DNA of 64,000 nt from Drosophila miranda (GCF_003369915.1 NC_046677.1:29034913-29098912); one strand, 5' to 3'. Shown: positions 12,251-24,561, counted from the first letter of the stretch. Notes: generated by a model from the sequence alone, not told the origin. Translations and numbers: made by a program.

Positions 12251-15200
12251 CTGGAAAAAGGGTGGGTAATTTTCAGAGTGAGTGGTTTTGATAATCTAAA
12301 ATATGAAAAATTGTAAAATCGGATTTTTATCTAAGCTAATGGACAAAAATTTAATATGGAATATTTTTGTAAAATCAAATTTTGTTTAAAAATACTTAAA
12401 AACCCATGTATCATTATGTATGTTGAAATTTACCATTTAAAGACTACGAAGTTGATGTTTCGTAAGCTTTCTACCAGCACTTTCTTTCTTGGCACCATGT
12501 ACCCTTGCAATTTTGGAAGAATGCAGTTTCAATACAGTTCATTTCATGAAGATATCTTTTATTCTCTCAGAAGCTAAATTTTGGCAAGCTACAAAGGCCC
12601 AAAGCCCCACTGTTCGTTGGAGAGCGCACGGACTTTGTGCTCTGTCTGTCTCTGTCGCTCTGTTTGAAAAATTGCCTACAAATGGAAATGGAGCGTGTGT
12701 GTAAAGGTAAGTACGAGTAGCGTTGGGCGTTGGGTTGGGAATAAATGACCAACCATTGCCGTTGTCGTCCTTAAGGCCCTAAGCAGGTTGAGGAATGTCT
12801 GACATATGGTGAAAGCCGAAGGATTTGGTCGCTGGTTAAATGGCAGCTAATTTTGAATTTGAGACTTTAAAAACTCAGGAAAAAGTGCCGTATTCAAGTG
12901 TCCAAAGATGTGGCCACAAAATGTGTTTCGTAATTAAGAGATGGGGAATACTTTTAAAAACTATCCAAACAATTCCTCATCTTAGCACAGTTCTTTTCAC
13001 ATCCCTAACCTTCGATTGGAATCCAGAGTTCTAGAAACACAATCCTTCCTCTAGGAATAACTTGAACTCTCTTTAGAAATCCCATTCGAACAACATGATT
13101 TGTACCTTCCTCGACCAATGCTAACCCTGTGCCCTTTTCATCTCGTGATGAATGATTGCCCTTCAGTGCCCAGCGCCCAGTGCCCCATGTATTGATGATG
13201 CTCTGGACCTTTTGTTTGACCCCCAAGTCATCACATTAATTAAGGGAGCGAACGCCTGGGAATGGCATAGAATCCTGCAAGTACAAATAGTTCGATAGAG
13301 AACTTAGTAGCGTAATTCCTGGCAGCAGAGCACTCAGGAGGTCTCCTGGCCGTCGTCCTGGCACGTAAAATATGCCAACTGAAAGGAATTTTGCGGTAAC
13401 GCCTAGCATAGCTGGCAGCGTGTAAAATGAGCGATAAGCGAGAGGCAGCCGCTCTGTGGGCCGGAGTGTGGCACACGGTGAAGTGGCAGACGTACTCGTA
13501 CAGACTCTGGCTCTGGCTCTGATGGAGAGGTGGGGGATAGGACGTGGCATGTGGTACAGAGAGGGTAGTGGCATGCCCTGCAGTTTATGGTTGTTGTAGT
13601 TAATAAAGCGCAAACGGGAAACCGCAAGATGCTATCGCAGAAAGAGCGAGAGAGAGAACTGAGGGAAAGAGAAAGATAGGGAAAGAGCAGGGCACGCACT
13701 GCTTGGAGCAGAACAATCAATTTCACGTCAATTGCTTCATATTTCATAGGCTTTGTGCTACGGATACGATGACGACTACGTCGACACGGATGTGTCGAAG
13801 GAGCATGCGGCAGGCAGGTCTCGAAGTCGGAATAGAGAGAAGGATAGACGAGCAGAGCAGAGGCTCAGAACCCAGCCTTTCGAGTGCCAAATAATGTCCC
13901 GAACGGTTGAGGCTTGACCCCCAAACATTATTTGGCACTGACAACAATTGAAATGTCTGCATTTGTGGGCGTCTGCTGTGACAACGATATGCTGGTCGAA
14001 AGGAAATGGAACAACGCCTCCATCCACATAGAAATAGAGCAATTATAAGGTTTCTAATATGACAGTTAGAGATATAACAGCTGATCTGGACATATGGGGA
14101 TAACCATTGAGAAAGGTGTGATTGAAGGGGAATTACATAGCCCAAAGGGTGTCATTTATTACATCTCAAATGGGAATGGATTTCAGGCGATAGAGTCTGT
14201 GGATAGTGTCCTTCCTCTTTTACCCATAAAGGTGCCACATTTCCGTCTCCAAAAGTTCTACCAAATCTCAGCATCATCTTTCAGTATGAATAGAAATTAT
14301 TTCCATCATTCGGAATTCATTCCATTCCACTCGTGGGGCAAACTTTATGGCGACCCAAAACTTCTGTGTCGCAAGCGGAGCGGCCTCTGACTAAGCGAAA
14401 CTTTTGTTTGGCAGCCACGCGGTGCGAAGCGCGTTCTATGCTAAATTGTAGCCGGAAACATTGTACGGATTCCGCAGATGAGCCACGGACGACGGACAGC
14501 CCGCAATCGGATTCGGGCGGCAGGCTCCGTAATGTTAGCGCATTTTTGATTGATTGCCAGCGTAGCAGCCCGGCAGACAGGGCGTATGCGCAATTTGAGA
14601 AGCTAACAAATATGAAAAGCGCGTGACCAGCATTGCTTTCGCTCAACATCCACTTTTCTGGCATTCAAATTAATTTTCATACAGAACAAAACCCCCTTTG
14701 GGTGCCTGGGGGGGCATGGTCACACATTCATTCATTTATTCACCCTCTAATGAGTAGGCGTGGCAAGGTCAAATGTGCAGCAAGCACTTACCCTAATGAT
14801 AAGCAAAGAATGAAGCAAAATGCACTCGAAAGGAATTCCAGCAAAGTGAAAGCCACTTGCGAGGGGCAGGGAGCGGGGCGTTGGGCATGTGGTTTGGAGA
14901 AAATAAGAGAACTACACTACAAATCGTTCAACACTTGGAGGCACTTAAATGGGGAAAACCACATGATAAAATTAGACGATTAGCAGAGTTTGCCGCAAGT
15001 ACTGCGGATACACAGAAAACGAGGAGGAAGGCAAGAGGAGCGTAGCCCCAAGGGGGTTTCTATCTTCTTTCTGGAACCCCCCTTGGCGCTACACCTCTGG
15101 CTGCAGCACCCACAGATAATCGTACAGACACCCCACCCCCCCTGGACTAGACCGAAGTAAACAAACGCAGCTGGGCGATTTCTTGGCTCCACTTTACCCC

Positions 15201-17680
15201 CCTGACCTCCTGGTGGTTAAAAAATTAGAAAATATCAAACCACAAGCGAAAACATAAACACAATTTTGTTGTGCGCTGTTCCTGGGAATACGTAGTACGT
15301 ACTATATATTTTCGCAGTGAAAAATCGTTTAAAATGAGTTGAACAAAGCATAACGGAACGAGCAATAAAGCGATAAAGCGATAAATACTTGACACAATGC
15401 CCTCGAAACGGAGATAAACAAAAGACTTGGAATAAGGCTAGGGGAAATTGGAGGCCATAATGAAACCCCAAGTATCTAACCTATCAATCAGCTATACAGA
15501 GTATTTCTCAGAACCGAAAGCACATAAAACTAAAGATACTTAACAGATGAAAATTCTATTCCCTGCAAAGTTCTGTTTTATACACATTCAAATTTATTTA
15601 TCAAATTATATTCAGCACAAAATTTACATTGGCTTTTGCCAAACAAAATGGACAGAGACATGGTTTTGTTCCGAAATTTTTAGCTCTTTTCTGGCTCTAG
15701 AGATGAAAGGGATCTGTTTTATGGGCATTAAACTATTAAATGATGCATTTTGCAGCAGTTTCCCAATGAACATTTAATTGTTTACTTGACGTTTCCTTCT
15801 TGTTTGCTTTTTGTGGCGCGGAATGCTAATAAAAGCTAGACACTTGCACAAAAAAATATCTAAGAAGAAAAATCTAATAAATTACAGTACAAACAATACG
15901 ACAAGTTCGAAGTTTTTGTGGCGGGACTCACTTCTGCCATTTGATAAATGTTTGAAAACTGTCAGACGCTTTCCTGCGAAAGTTTATCGAATGCCACGTG
16001 CCCCATTTGCCCTCGAGCCTCGTCACAGCACAGAAAAAAAAGATATCAGATTAAATTACATTTTGCACACAGTTGTGATTTTTCATTAATTTAGTTGTAC
16101 AGTAAAACACATTCGCAGCAGTCGAAAAATCGTATAGAAAAGGGAACAAACTTTAACAAAAATTCCAAATCAAATAACTTTTGCAACATTTTTGCCCCTG
16201 CAGTGGAGTGGAGTGGGCGGAGAGAAACCGCAAAAAGTTTTAACTGCTCTTCCTTTCCCTTCCCTTTCCATCCCTCACCTTTATTGTGCCCATTGGTCAT
16301 AAGGGTATATGGGTTTGGTGTGTGGTCGGGTCGTAGGATTATTCTCAGTGCATGAATGGACTCAAATCTCAAATGTTCTGTCCGCTACTCTTGTCATTTG
16401 CCTATTCTATTGCTGTATTTTAAGTGAGTTTCTGTTGGGGACAGATTAAGTACTGCTAGAGTCGCTCAGAGAGAGGATCATAAGAGCGAGATTTAAGCCG
16501 ACTTCGAATATGATTCTTGGAGTTTAAATGTAAATGGGAGTGTGGGGACATTTCTGACCCCGAATTATATAGCTGTTATAAAATTACACAGTTCTTAGTG
16601 TGTGAAAGAAGTAGTTGTATCTTCGGCTTTCGTAACAACCAAAGCTTTAAACCGCCTGTACATACTGCAGACTCTGCTCGACCGAGACGAATTCTTCCTG
16701 GAGTCTTCATTGGCTTCTGTCCATCCATCAAAATTCTTCCTTTTATTACTTACTTCCATCTTACTTACATCTTAAAACGATGTACTCAAACATTGAAAGC
16801 AATAAATAAAATATGGATTGATTCCTCCCACAGGGAAGGGAAGCTCTTAAGTGTTTTTTTTTCATTACAGGATATCTCAAAGTGTTAGCACTGACTTTCG
16901 TTTTTGCTCCACTTTTTTGTTTCCACGTTTTATTTTGCGGTTTTCTCACGTCATTGTCACGGTTCCTCATTTCCTCATTTCGTGAGATTACGTATACGCA
17001 GAGTTAAACCAAACGAAAAAAGTGAACTTTTTGTCGAAAATTCACACACACACAGAACAGTGGGATGAGAGGATGTGCACTCCACACAGATAAGTAAGCG
17101 TAAAATGCTCTTGACATGGCCTCTCTTTTCAGAGGAGGGAGGAGCCTCTCTGCTGAAGACAATGTCAGCTAAAACCATGTCTTGCTCTGTGGAAATTTGC
17201 ATGCAAGAACCATCGATGGTTGGGGCGGTCATAAAGCAATGACAATCAAAGTACAGGCCATAAAACGAGTGCAAAATATGCAGCTTCTCGTCGGTCTCTG
17301 TCTCAGTGGCTCTTCTTAAAACCATAAATGACCTCGGCAGAAAAAACTTGGTCCTAGCCCTTTGCCCCGTCATTTGGCAGTAGAAGCAGCAGCTGCAACT
17401 GGAAGATATTAATGTCGAATTAAGGCAACTTTGTCCGTGCCGCTGCCGTTGCAACGGAGCTCCGTGCTAATAAAACAGAGATTACAAGAAAAGGAGCAAC
17501 TTTTATAAGAAATATTATAAGGCCCCTACTCTTAAGAGGCACTTCACTGTCTAGCCTCACACTCTCGATAACTCTTTCAATTAATCCTTTGCCCATTTCT
17601 GATTATTACAGAACAGACGTTGCATGCTTAAAAGTGTTTAACGCTGTGTAATTGTGGATAATTAATTATTTAGTCATACA
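12251..17680. other. non-coding stretch upstream of the receptor array
   Basis: No supportable coding region. An exact splice-donor sequence (AAAG|GTAAGT) lies at 12706/12707 after a CT-rich stretch, so a non-coding first exon is possible but unproven. The minus-strand open frame at 16975-17454 (159 codons) has no recognisable domain, a scattered composition and no conserved-looking core. Confidence 0.5.
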
Positions 17681-17685
17681 CATGT

Positions 17686-17718
17686 CATAATTAATTATTC
17701 CCCAGAGCTAAATATAAG
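17686..17718 (+). promoter_or_regulatory. receptor promoter: TAATTA element and TATA box
   Basis: CATAATTAATTATTCC at 17686-17701 is followed 11 bp later by TATAAG at 17713-17718, about 40 bp before the start codon of the first receptor. The same 16-mer and spacing recur upstream of the second receptor at 19226. The core TAATTAATTA suits a homeodomain or POU factor; olfactory POU proteins such as Acj6 and Pdm3 are candidates by inference only. Confidence 0.7.
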
Positions 17719-17756
17719 AACAGAAACTTTGCGAAGGCCTTTCCATTGTCTCAACC

Positions 17757-18964
17757 ATGGAGTTGCCTTCGCCGGTTATCGCGAGTGATTATATCTATAG
17801 AACCTACTGGCTCTATTGGCGTCTCTTGGGCGTCGAGGGCGAACATCCACTACGATATCTACTGCTTATTATGCAGTTCTTCTTTGTGACGATTTGGTAT
17901 CCCATACACCTAATCGTTGGCCTCATTTGCGACGGAACCTTGGCCGAGGTCTGCAGAGGTATCCCCATCACGGCCTCCTGCTTTTTTTCGAGCTTCAAAA
18001 TCATATGCTTTCGATGGAAATTGGCAGAGATCAAGAAAGTCCAGCAACTGTTTATGGAGTTGGATCAGCGAATCGCCACTGCAGGGGAGCGTTCGTCCTT
18101 TTATAGGGAAACAATCCGTGTGGCGGAATTCATTTGGAAAAGCCTTCTCGTGGCCGCCATCTTGGCCATTATAACGGGCACAGCCTTTGGCCTGTTTCGT
18201 CGTGAACGAAAGCTGCTATATCCCGGTTGGTTTCCCTACGATGTGTATTCATCGGATCAGCGTTTTTGGCTAAGTTTCGCTTATCAGGCAGCTGGGCATA
18301 GTCTGGCGATTCTGCAGAATCTTGCGAATGATTCGTATCCACCGATGACATTTTGTGTGCTGGCTGGACATGTGAGACTCCTATCCATGCGTTTGAGTCG
18401 AATGGGATATGATCTCACAAAGCCGAAGGAGATCATTGTCAGAGAATTAAAAGACAACATTGAGGATTATAGAAAGCTAATGAAGTAAGCGCACATCTGA
18501 AACTATCTGTCTTCTTTTTGTCTCTAACTTCTAAGAATATATCTTTCAGCATCGTGCAACTGCTGCGTAGCACCATGCACCTCTCGCAACTCGGACAATT
18601 CATCTCGAGTGGCATCAACATTGCCATTACGCTCGTCAACATTCTGTTCTTTGCGGACAACAATTTCGCGATGACCTATTATGGCGTGTACTTTATGGCG
18701 ATGCTAATGGAGATCTTTCCATCCTGCTACTATGGTACCCTGATATCCATAGAGCTCAATGGGCTGACGGACTCCATCTTCTCCAGCAATTGGGTGGGAA
18801 TGGACCGCGGGTACTGTCGCACTCTGCTGATATTCATGCAACTCACGCTGGCGAAGGTAGAGATCAGGGCGGGCGGCATGATTGGCATTAGTTTGAATGC
18901 GTTCTTTGCCACCATTCGAATGGCCTACTCTTTCTTCACCCTGGCCATGTCGCTGCGAAAATGA
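17757..18964 (+). CDS. odorant receptor, Or33 family, copy 1 (Or33a/Or33b mosaic)
   Basis: A seven-transmembrane insect odorant receptor, expected to act with Orco as a ligand-gated cation channel in olfactory neuron dendrites. The coding exons are 17757-18484 and 18550-18964 (380 aa); AA|GTAAGC joins TTTCAG|C, giving ...KLMN-IVQLLRST. The family signatures IYRTYWLYWRLLG near the N-terminus and LANDSYPPMTFCV are present. The first exon resembles Or33a (IITGTA...LF, GWFPYDV) as I recall it, but the second exon is almost identical to that of copy 3. All three a/b copies have first exons of exactly 728 bp. AATAAA follows at about 19020. Membership of the Or33 family is very secure; orthology to a or b is not, because the gene looks converted. 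Confidence 0.95.
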
Positions 18965-19225
18965 GTTCATTTAGTTACGAAATTGTTAACTAAAAATATG
19001 GTGGCGAAATGGTATAGATGAATAAATAAACGAACGAATCCAACAAAGATAACGAAATTGTGCGTGTGGGCATGTCGCAATTACGTGAAACTCTAGCATA
19101 AGAGGCACGTCGGAATACCCACAGTCATTTTAAATAATTAGTTATTTAAAAACAAGTGTGAAAAGGTTCAAAACTAATTAAGTGTAATTATGGGGTCAAC
19201 AATTACGCCCACCCAACAAAGGTGT

Positions 19226-19257
19226 CATAATTAATTATTCCTAAGCCCGACTATAAG
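19226..19257 (+). promoter_or_regulatory. receptor promoter: TAATTA element and TATA box
   Basis: CATAATTAATTATTCC at 19226-19241 is identical to the element before copy 1. TATAAG follows at 19252-19257, and the start codon of copy 2 lies 40 bp further on. The shared upstream block marks copies 1 and 2 as a recent duplication of the 5' part. Confidence 0.7.
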
Positions 19258-19296
19258 AGCCACAACCGTCTGGGAGGAACCCAAACTGTCGTGAAC

Positions 19297-20488
19297 ATGG
19301 CGTCGGACCCACCGGATGTCAGGAGTGGACACATCTATAGAACCTACTGGCTCTACTGGCGTCTCCTGGGAGTCGAGGGCGAGTATCCTATGCGATATCT
19401 ACTCGATGTAATACTCAATTTCTTTGTGACCATTTGGTATCCGACACATCTAATCATTGGCTTGTTCCAAGAGCGGACCATAGGGCATGTGTGCAAGAAT
19501 CTACCCTTCACAGCGGAAAGTTTCTTCTGCAGCTTTAAAATCATCTGCTTTCGTTGGCGACTGGCAGAGATCAAGAAAATTGAACAATTGCTCATAGAGT
19601 TGGATCAGAGAGCCGTAAGTCCAGAGGAGCGTGTATTCTTTCATAAGAATACTCGAAGTGTGGCGGAATTCATATCGAAAAGTTATGTGGCAGCTGGAAT
19701 ATCGGCCACAGTGACGGGAACAGCCTCTGTTTTGTTCAGCAGCGGACGAAAGTTGATATATCCTGCGTGGTTTCCCTACGATGTCCAAGCCTCAGCCCTT
19801 AGATATTGGCTTAGTTTTACCTATCAGGCCACTGGAGCGACTCTTACGATTCTGCAGAACATGGCCAATGATTCGTATCCCCCGGTGACATTTTGTGTGG
19901 TTGCTGGACACGTGAGACTCTTGGCCATGCGTTTGAGTCGAATGGGACACCACGACGAGGCATCAAAGCCAGGAAATGCAAAAAAACTCATTGAAAATAT
20001 CGAGGATCACAGGAAGTTAATGCAGTAAGACCTGTACCCTTCCTCCAACATTCTTCTTCAAATATTTTCCTTTCAGAATTGTCCGCTTGATGCACAGAAC
20101 ACTGTACCTCTCACAGCTCGGACAATTCATCTCCAGTGGCATCAACATTTCCATTGTCCTCATCAACATACTTTTCTTTGCGGAGAACGGCTTTGCGATT
20201 ATCTACTATGTGGTTTACTTCATGGCCATGGTACTGGAGCTCTTTCCAAGCTGCTACTACGGCACTTTGATGTCCATGGAGTTCGACAAACTGCCATATG
20301 CCATCTTCTCCAGCAATTGGCTTGGAATGGGCCGACGATACTGCCACACTCTGCTCGTACTGATGCAGTTCACGCTTACGGAGGTGGAGATCAAGGTGGG
20401 CGGAATGGTCGGCATCAGCATGAACGCATTCTTTGCCACCATTCGAATGGCCTACTCCTTCTTCACCCTGGCAATGTCGTTCCGTTAA
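19297..20488 (+). CDS. Or33a: odorant receptor, Or33a-like (copy 2)
   Basis: A two-exon Or33-family receptor, 19297-20024 and 20077-20488 (379 aa), with CA|GTAAGA spliced to TTTCAG|A. ATG at 19297 is chosen because it aligns with the starts of the other copies (about 14 residues before IYRTYWLYWRLLG). The second exon carries MEFDKLPYAIFSSNW, which I remember from Or33a, whereas copies 1 and 3 have ELN.LTDSIFSSNW. It should be a ligand-tuning subunit partnered with Orco. Its 3' flank (20495-20625) is clearly homologous to the flank after copy 3, so copies 2 and 3 look like the original tandem pair. The symbol is assigned by remembered similarity, not by a search. Confidence 0.9.
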
Positions 20489-20770
20489 TGAGTGGCATTC
20501 CGTGGCATATTCGTTTAATTTTAATTACCACCTAATGGCTGATATTAATGGAGGCCTTCTGAAAATTGCATTGTGGCCGCTTAAATTCCATTTATTCGGA
20601 CCAGATTCAACACTGAGAAAAAATCACAAATTAAATATTTCAATTGAGAATGTGACATGATTTCCCCATCGACGTTTATTGGGATTTTCGCAGTGTACTT
20701 GTCCAGTGAGCTCCAAGCATTGTGGAAATTGAGTATCAGGCATTCATGAGGAAATTACAATAAAAGAGAA

Positions 20771-20868
20771 AAATACTGGAAATTAACAGAAAATACCAGA
20801 AAATACTAAAAATGTCAGAAATACCAGTAAATACCAGAAAATACTAGAAAATACCAAAAAAATGTTTA
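20771..20868. repeat. degenerate tandem array of ATACCAGAAA/ATACTAGAAA
   Basis: About nine irregular copies of a 9-10 bp word (ATACTGGAA, ATACCAGAAA, ATACTAGAAA and close variants). Read on the other strand these are CTGGTATTT/CTAGTATTT words close to Drosophila promoter motif 6 (KTYRGTATWTTT). Confidence 0.8.
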
Positions 20869-21585
20869 GCGCAGGTTTCTCTATCTCTTTAAGTCTCTTA
20901 GATCAAATACTTTTCTGTATTTTCCCAATAATAGCTAGTATTTATATGGTATTTTTTTTAGTATTTATCTACACGTACACTAACAAAAGTGCAACATTTA
21001 ATTGGGACTATTTTAAAAGTTAGAGGCTATTTTGTATAAAAACAGAAAACCATAGTTACCGTATGCACAAACATATGTATGTACATATGGATGTCGGGTT
21101 TCTAATAGAATTCGGATCTGTTACCATTGAAATACATAGGTCAAACAGCGAAATACTCCCCAGGGCAACTGTCTGGGGACTCCAATGACTCAACTAATCT
21201 CAGAGCATTGCCAAACCATCCTTCAAAGACAATCCTGGCCTACCATGTCGCTCTTTCTCTGTCTAACCCACACACAATGCCTCAGAGGAACACTTTCAAC
21301 GGGCGCTCTCTTCTTTTTGTCCCTTTTGATCATCTCTGAGCGAGTCTTCTCTCTGCCTACGCACTCTCTCACTCTCAACACCTCCACAACGATAGGACAG
21401 GCGATGAACAAGAATAAACATGCACAACAATGGGACAGACAATGGACACTAACAAACGGTAAATCGTAAGGAAGGCAACGGAAAATAACACTGCAAGCAA
21501 TCTCGTAGTGAATTCTTGAACAGCAAACAGACCAAAATACACTGAGAACAGACATATGCATGCACATATTTGATGGGGTTGAAAC

Positions 21586-21600
21586 ACCCTTTGAAAGGGT
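21586..21600. repeat. short ACCCTTT/AAAGGGT inverted repeat
   Basis: ACCCTTT and AAAGGGT lie one base apart, followed by TATAAC. Similar short hairpins occur at 25966-25989 and 32723-32745. They resemble the terminal hairpin of INE-1/DINE-1 elements, but no full element can be followed from here. Confidence 0.35.
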
Positions 21601-21897
21601 ATAACTCTGCAACTGGTACTTTTCATCGGCTACTCGTAAAAGGATTAAAAACCTAGAATTTTCCGTGATAGTGCCTGCCAGCGGGAGGTTCCCACAAAGC
21701 CTTTGGGCACCTACGAGCAAGTCCAAAGCAGGTGTTAAGTGCTTAACACTAATAAGAATAATGATTGGTTTCACACACGAGTAATAGTGGGTGGACCTTC
21801 ATCTAATGATAGGCGTGTAACAGGTTGACTATAATTATCACCTTAACCGATTCAATAAAACGGCAGCCGTCATGGTGGCTGCTCCACTGTTCAGAAA

Positions 21898-23088
21898 ATG
21901 GACTTATCCTCGCCGGTTGTCAGGAGTGAACACATCTATAGAACCTATTGGCTCTATTGGCGTCTGCTGGGTGTGGGGGGCGAGCACTTGATTCTGCAAA
22001 TACTCGATATACTAATCACCATCTTTGTGACCTTCTGGTATCCGATTCATCTGATTGTGGGACTGTTCTACGAGACAACATTGGGAGATGTGTGCAAAGG
22101 TTTGCCCATCACAGCGGCCTGCTTCTTTGCCAGCTTCAAGTTTGTCTGCTTTCGCTGGAAACTGGAGGAGATCAGGAGCATCGAGGGACTGCTCCTGGAG
22201 TTGGATCAGAGGGCTCTGACCGAGGAGGAGCGGGCGTTCTTTGACCGAAACACCCAGCGTGAGGCGAATTTTGTGTGGAAGAGTTTCATTGTCGCCTACG
22301 GCCTGTCGAATGCGACGGCCATAGCCACTGTTCTTTTCGGCAAAGGACACAAGCTGCTGTATCCTGCCTGGTTTCCCTATGATGTTCAGGCATCCGAACA
22401 GATCTACTGGCTCAGTGTGTCCTACCAAATTGCTGGCGTCAGTCTACAAATTCTACAGAACCTAGCCAACGATTCGTATCCCCCCATGACATTCTGTGTG
22501 GTTGCAGGGCATGTGAGACTGCTATCCATGCGATTGAATCGGATGGGTTACAAAAGGGAATTACCGAAGGAGACAGTCGTCAGAGAACTGGTAGACAACA
22601 TCGAGGATCACAGAAAGCTAATGAAGTAAGCGCATACGCGTATCTGTCCAGCTTCTAAAGATATATGTTCCAGAATCGTGCAACTGCTGCGTAGCACCAT
22701 GCATCTCTCGCAACTCGGACAATTCATCTCGAGTGGCATCAACATTTCCATCACGCTCGTCAACATTCTGTTCTTTGCGGACAACAATTTCGCGATGACC
22801 TACTACGGCGTGTACTTTGTGGCGATGCTGCTGGAGCTCTTCCCCTGCTGCTACTATGGGACCCTGATATCCGTGGAGCTCAATCGACTGACGGACTCCA
22901 TCTTCTCCAGCAATTGGGTGGGAATGGACCGCGGATACTGTCGCACTCTGCTGATATTCATGCAACTCACTCTGGCGAAGGTGGAGATCAAGGCGGGCGG
23001 CATGATTGGCATTAGTTTGAATGCGTTCTTTGCCACCATTCGAATGGCCTACTCCTTCTTCACCGTGGCCATGTCGCTGCGAAAATAA
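21898..23088 (+). CDS. Or33b: odorant receptor, Or33b-like (copy 3)
   Basis: A two-exon receptor, 21898-22625 and 22674-23088 (380 aa), with AA|GTAAGC joined to TTCCAG|A. The first exon matches what I recall of Or33b (VWKSFIVAYGLSN, LLYPAWFPYDVQA, LPITAACFFASFKF). The second exon encodes the last transmembrane helices and is about 94-95% identical in DNA to that of copy 1, although the first exons are only roughly 60% identical in protein. A TATA-like CAATAAAA lies at 21853-21860. The upstream CATAATTAATTATTCC block of copies 1 and 2 is replaced by ATAATTATC here, suggesting separate control. Expected role: ligand-binding subunit with Orco in olfactory neurons. Confidence 0.92.
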
Positions 23089-23293
23089 GTGGAAATTTGA
23101 ATATTCATTTAATTTTAATTACCGCTTAATGTACGGCCATTAACGGGAGGCTTTATGAAAATTGCATTGGCGCCGTTTAAATGTCATTTAGCCCACACTG
23201 AGAAAAATACCCACACACCCACATAGTAAATTTTGAATGAAAATTAAAATTGATACTGATTTTCGTCAGTATATATTCATGCCACACACTGCG

Positions 23294-23301
23294 CATAAAA
23301 G
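23294..23301 (+). promoter_or_regulatory. TATA-like box of Or33c
   Basis: CATAAAAG lies 39-46 bp before the chosen start codon at 23340. This placement argues against the upstream in-frame ATG at 23250, which would precede the promoter. Confidence 0.5.
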
Positions 23302-23339
23302 GTGGCAAGCGTGCGGCAGCCGCTTCCTTTAGGTGCAGG

Positions 23340-24561
23340 ATGGCCGCCGTCATCGATAGTGTTCGTGTCTATCAGCCGTTCTGGTGGTGCATGCGTTTGA
23401 TGGCACCCACATTCTTCGGGGCCACGCAACGTCCTGTCCAGATCTACGTGGGGCTGCTGCATCTGCTCGTGACGTTCCTGTTTCCGGTGCATCTGCTGGT
23501 CAATCTGGCTCTGCAGCCCACCTCCGCTGAGCTCTTCCAGAACCTCTCCATTTCGATGACTTGCGCGGCCTGCAGCCTCAAGCATGTGGCCCATCTGTAC
23601 CATCTGCAGGAGATTGTGGAAATCCAGAAGCTGCTCATCGAATTGGACGGATACGTGGACAGCGAGGAGGAGCATCGCTACTACGTGGATCACTTGCAGT
23701 GCCAGGCGCGACGGTTCACGCGGTGTCTGTACGCCAGCTTTGTCGTCATCTACTTTCTGTTTCTGCTCAACCTAATGATTCTGATTGCCTCCGAGGATCG
23801 GATGCTGGTGTATCCCGCTTATTTCCCGTTCGACTGGCAGGGGAATGGATATCTGTATGCCATCGCAGTTGGATATCAGAGCATCTGCTTAGTGCTGGAG
23901 GGCATTCAGGGTGTATCCAATGACACCTTTAGTCCACTGACGCTTTGCTTTTTGGGCGGTCACATCCATATGTGGGGCCTACGGATGCAAAAACTGGGAT
24001 ACGAAGAGGAGGACGAGGAGTCTCCTAGTGTTAATCATCATCAGCAGCTCTGGAACTACATAGAACAGCACAAAATACTGATGAGGTAGGAGAGTATCCG
24101 TTTAATCAGCCAGAACTTTAGTTCCTTCTCTTCTCAGGCTCCATCGTCTAACGCGACACACCGTGAGTCTCGCCCAGCTCGTTCAATTGGGTTGCTCTGG
24201 GGCCAGTCTCTGCATCATTGTGTGCTATGTCCTGTTCTTCGTCAGGGACATCATCACACTGCTCTACTACATGATATTCATTGCCGTGATCTGCGTTCAG
24301 CTGTTTCCCGCCTGCTACTTCGCCAGCGTGGTCGCCGAAGAGATGCAAAGTTTTCCCTATGCCATATTCTCCAGCAAATGGTATGAGGAGTCGCGGGAGC
24401 ATCGCCGTGACCTGCTCATCTTCACGCAACTCACGCTGGTCGGCCGGAGTCGTGTGATTAAGGCTGGGGGCCTCATTGAACTCAATTTGAGTGCCTTCTT
24501 CGTCACCCTCAAGACGGCCTACTCCCTCTTCGCGCTCGTTGTTCAGGTGAAAGATATCTAG
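23340..24561 (+). CDS. Or33c: odorant receptor Or33c
   Basis: A two-exon receptor, 23340-24085 and 24138-24561 (389 aa), with AG|GTAGGA joined to TCTCAG|G (ILMR-LHRLTRHT). It is the most divergent of the four but keeps the family layout: PAYFPFDWQGN before the mid-protein helices, SNDTFSPLTLCFLGGH matching the LANDSYPPMTFCV block, and a C-terminal SAFFVTLKTAYSLFAL helix. ATG at 23340 is chosen over 23250 because a TATA-like box sits between them and the intervening peptide has no counterpart in the family. In melanogaster Or33c is the third gene of the cluster and is expressed in the maxillary palp. Its position last in the array agrees. Confidence 0.93.

Larger units (their letters stand above)
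20489..21840. other. spacer between receptor copies 2 and 3
   Basis: It begins with 130 bp homologous to the 3' flank of copy 3, then holds the ATACCAGAAA array at about 20770-20868, AT-rich sequence, a short ACCCTTT/AAAGGGT hairpin at 21586-21600, and no gene. The minus-strand open frame at 21223-21774 is not supported by any domain. Confidence 0.6.

Noticed and set aside
16975-17454. 159-codon minus open frame ahead of the receptor array
   Set aside because: No recognisable family, and scattered cysteines without a pattern. Probably chance.
21223-21774. 183-codon minus open frame between receptor copies 2 and 3
   Set aside because: Low-complexity start, no domain, and it lies in a spacer not conserved between the duplicated receptor units.
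23250-23339. Upstream in-frame ATG for Or33c
   Set aside because: It precedes the TATA-like box and adds residues with no counterpart in other Or33 proteins.
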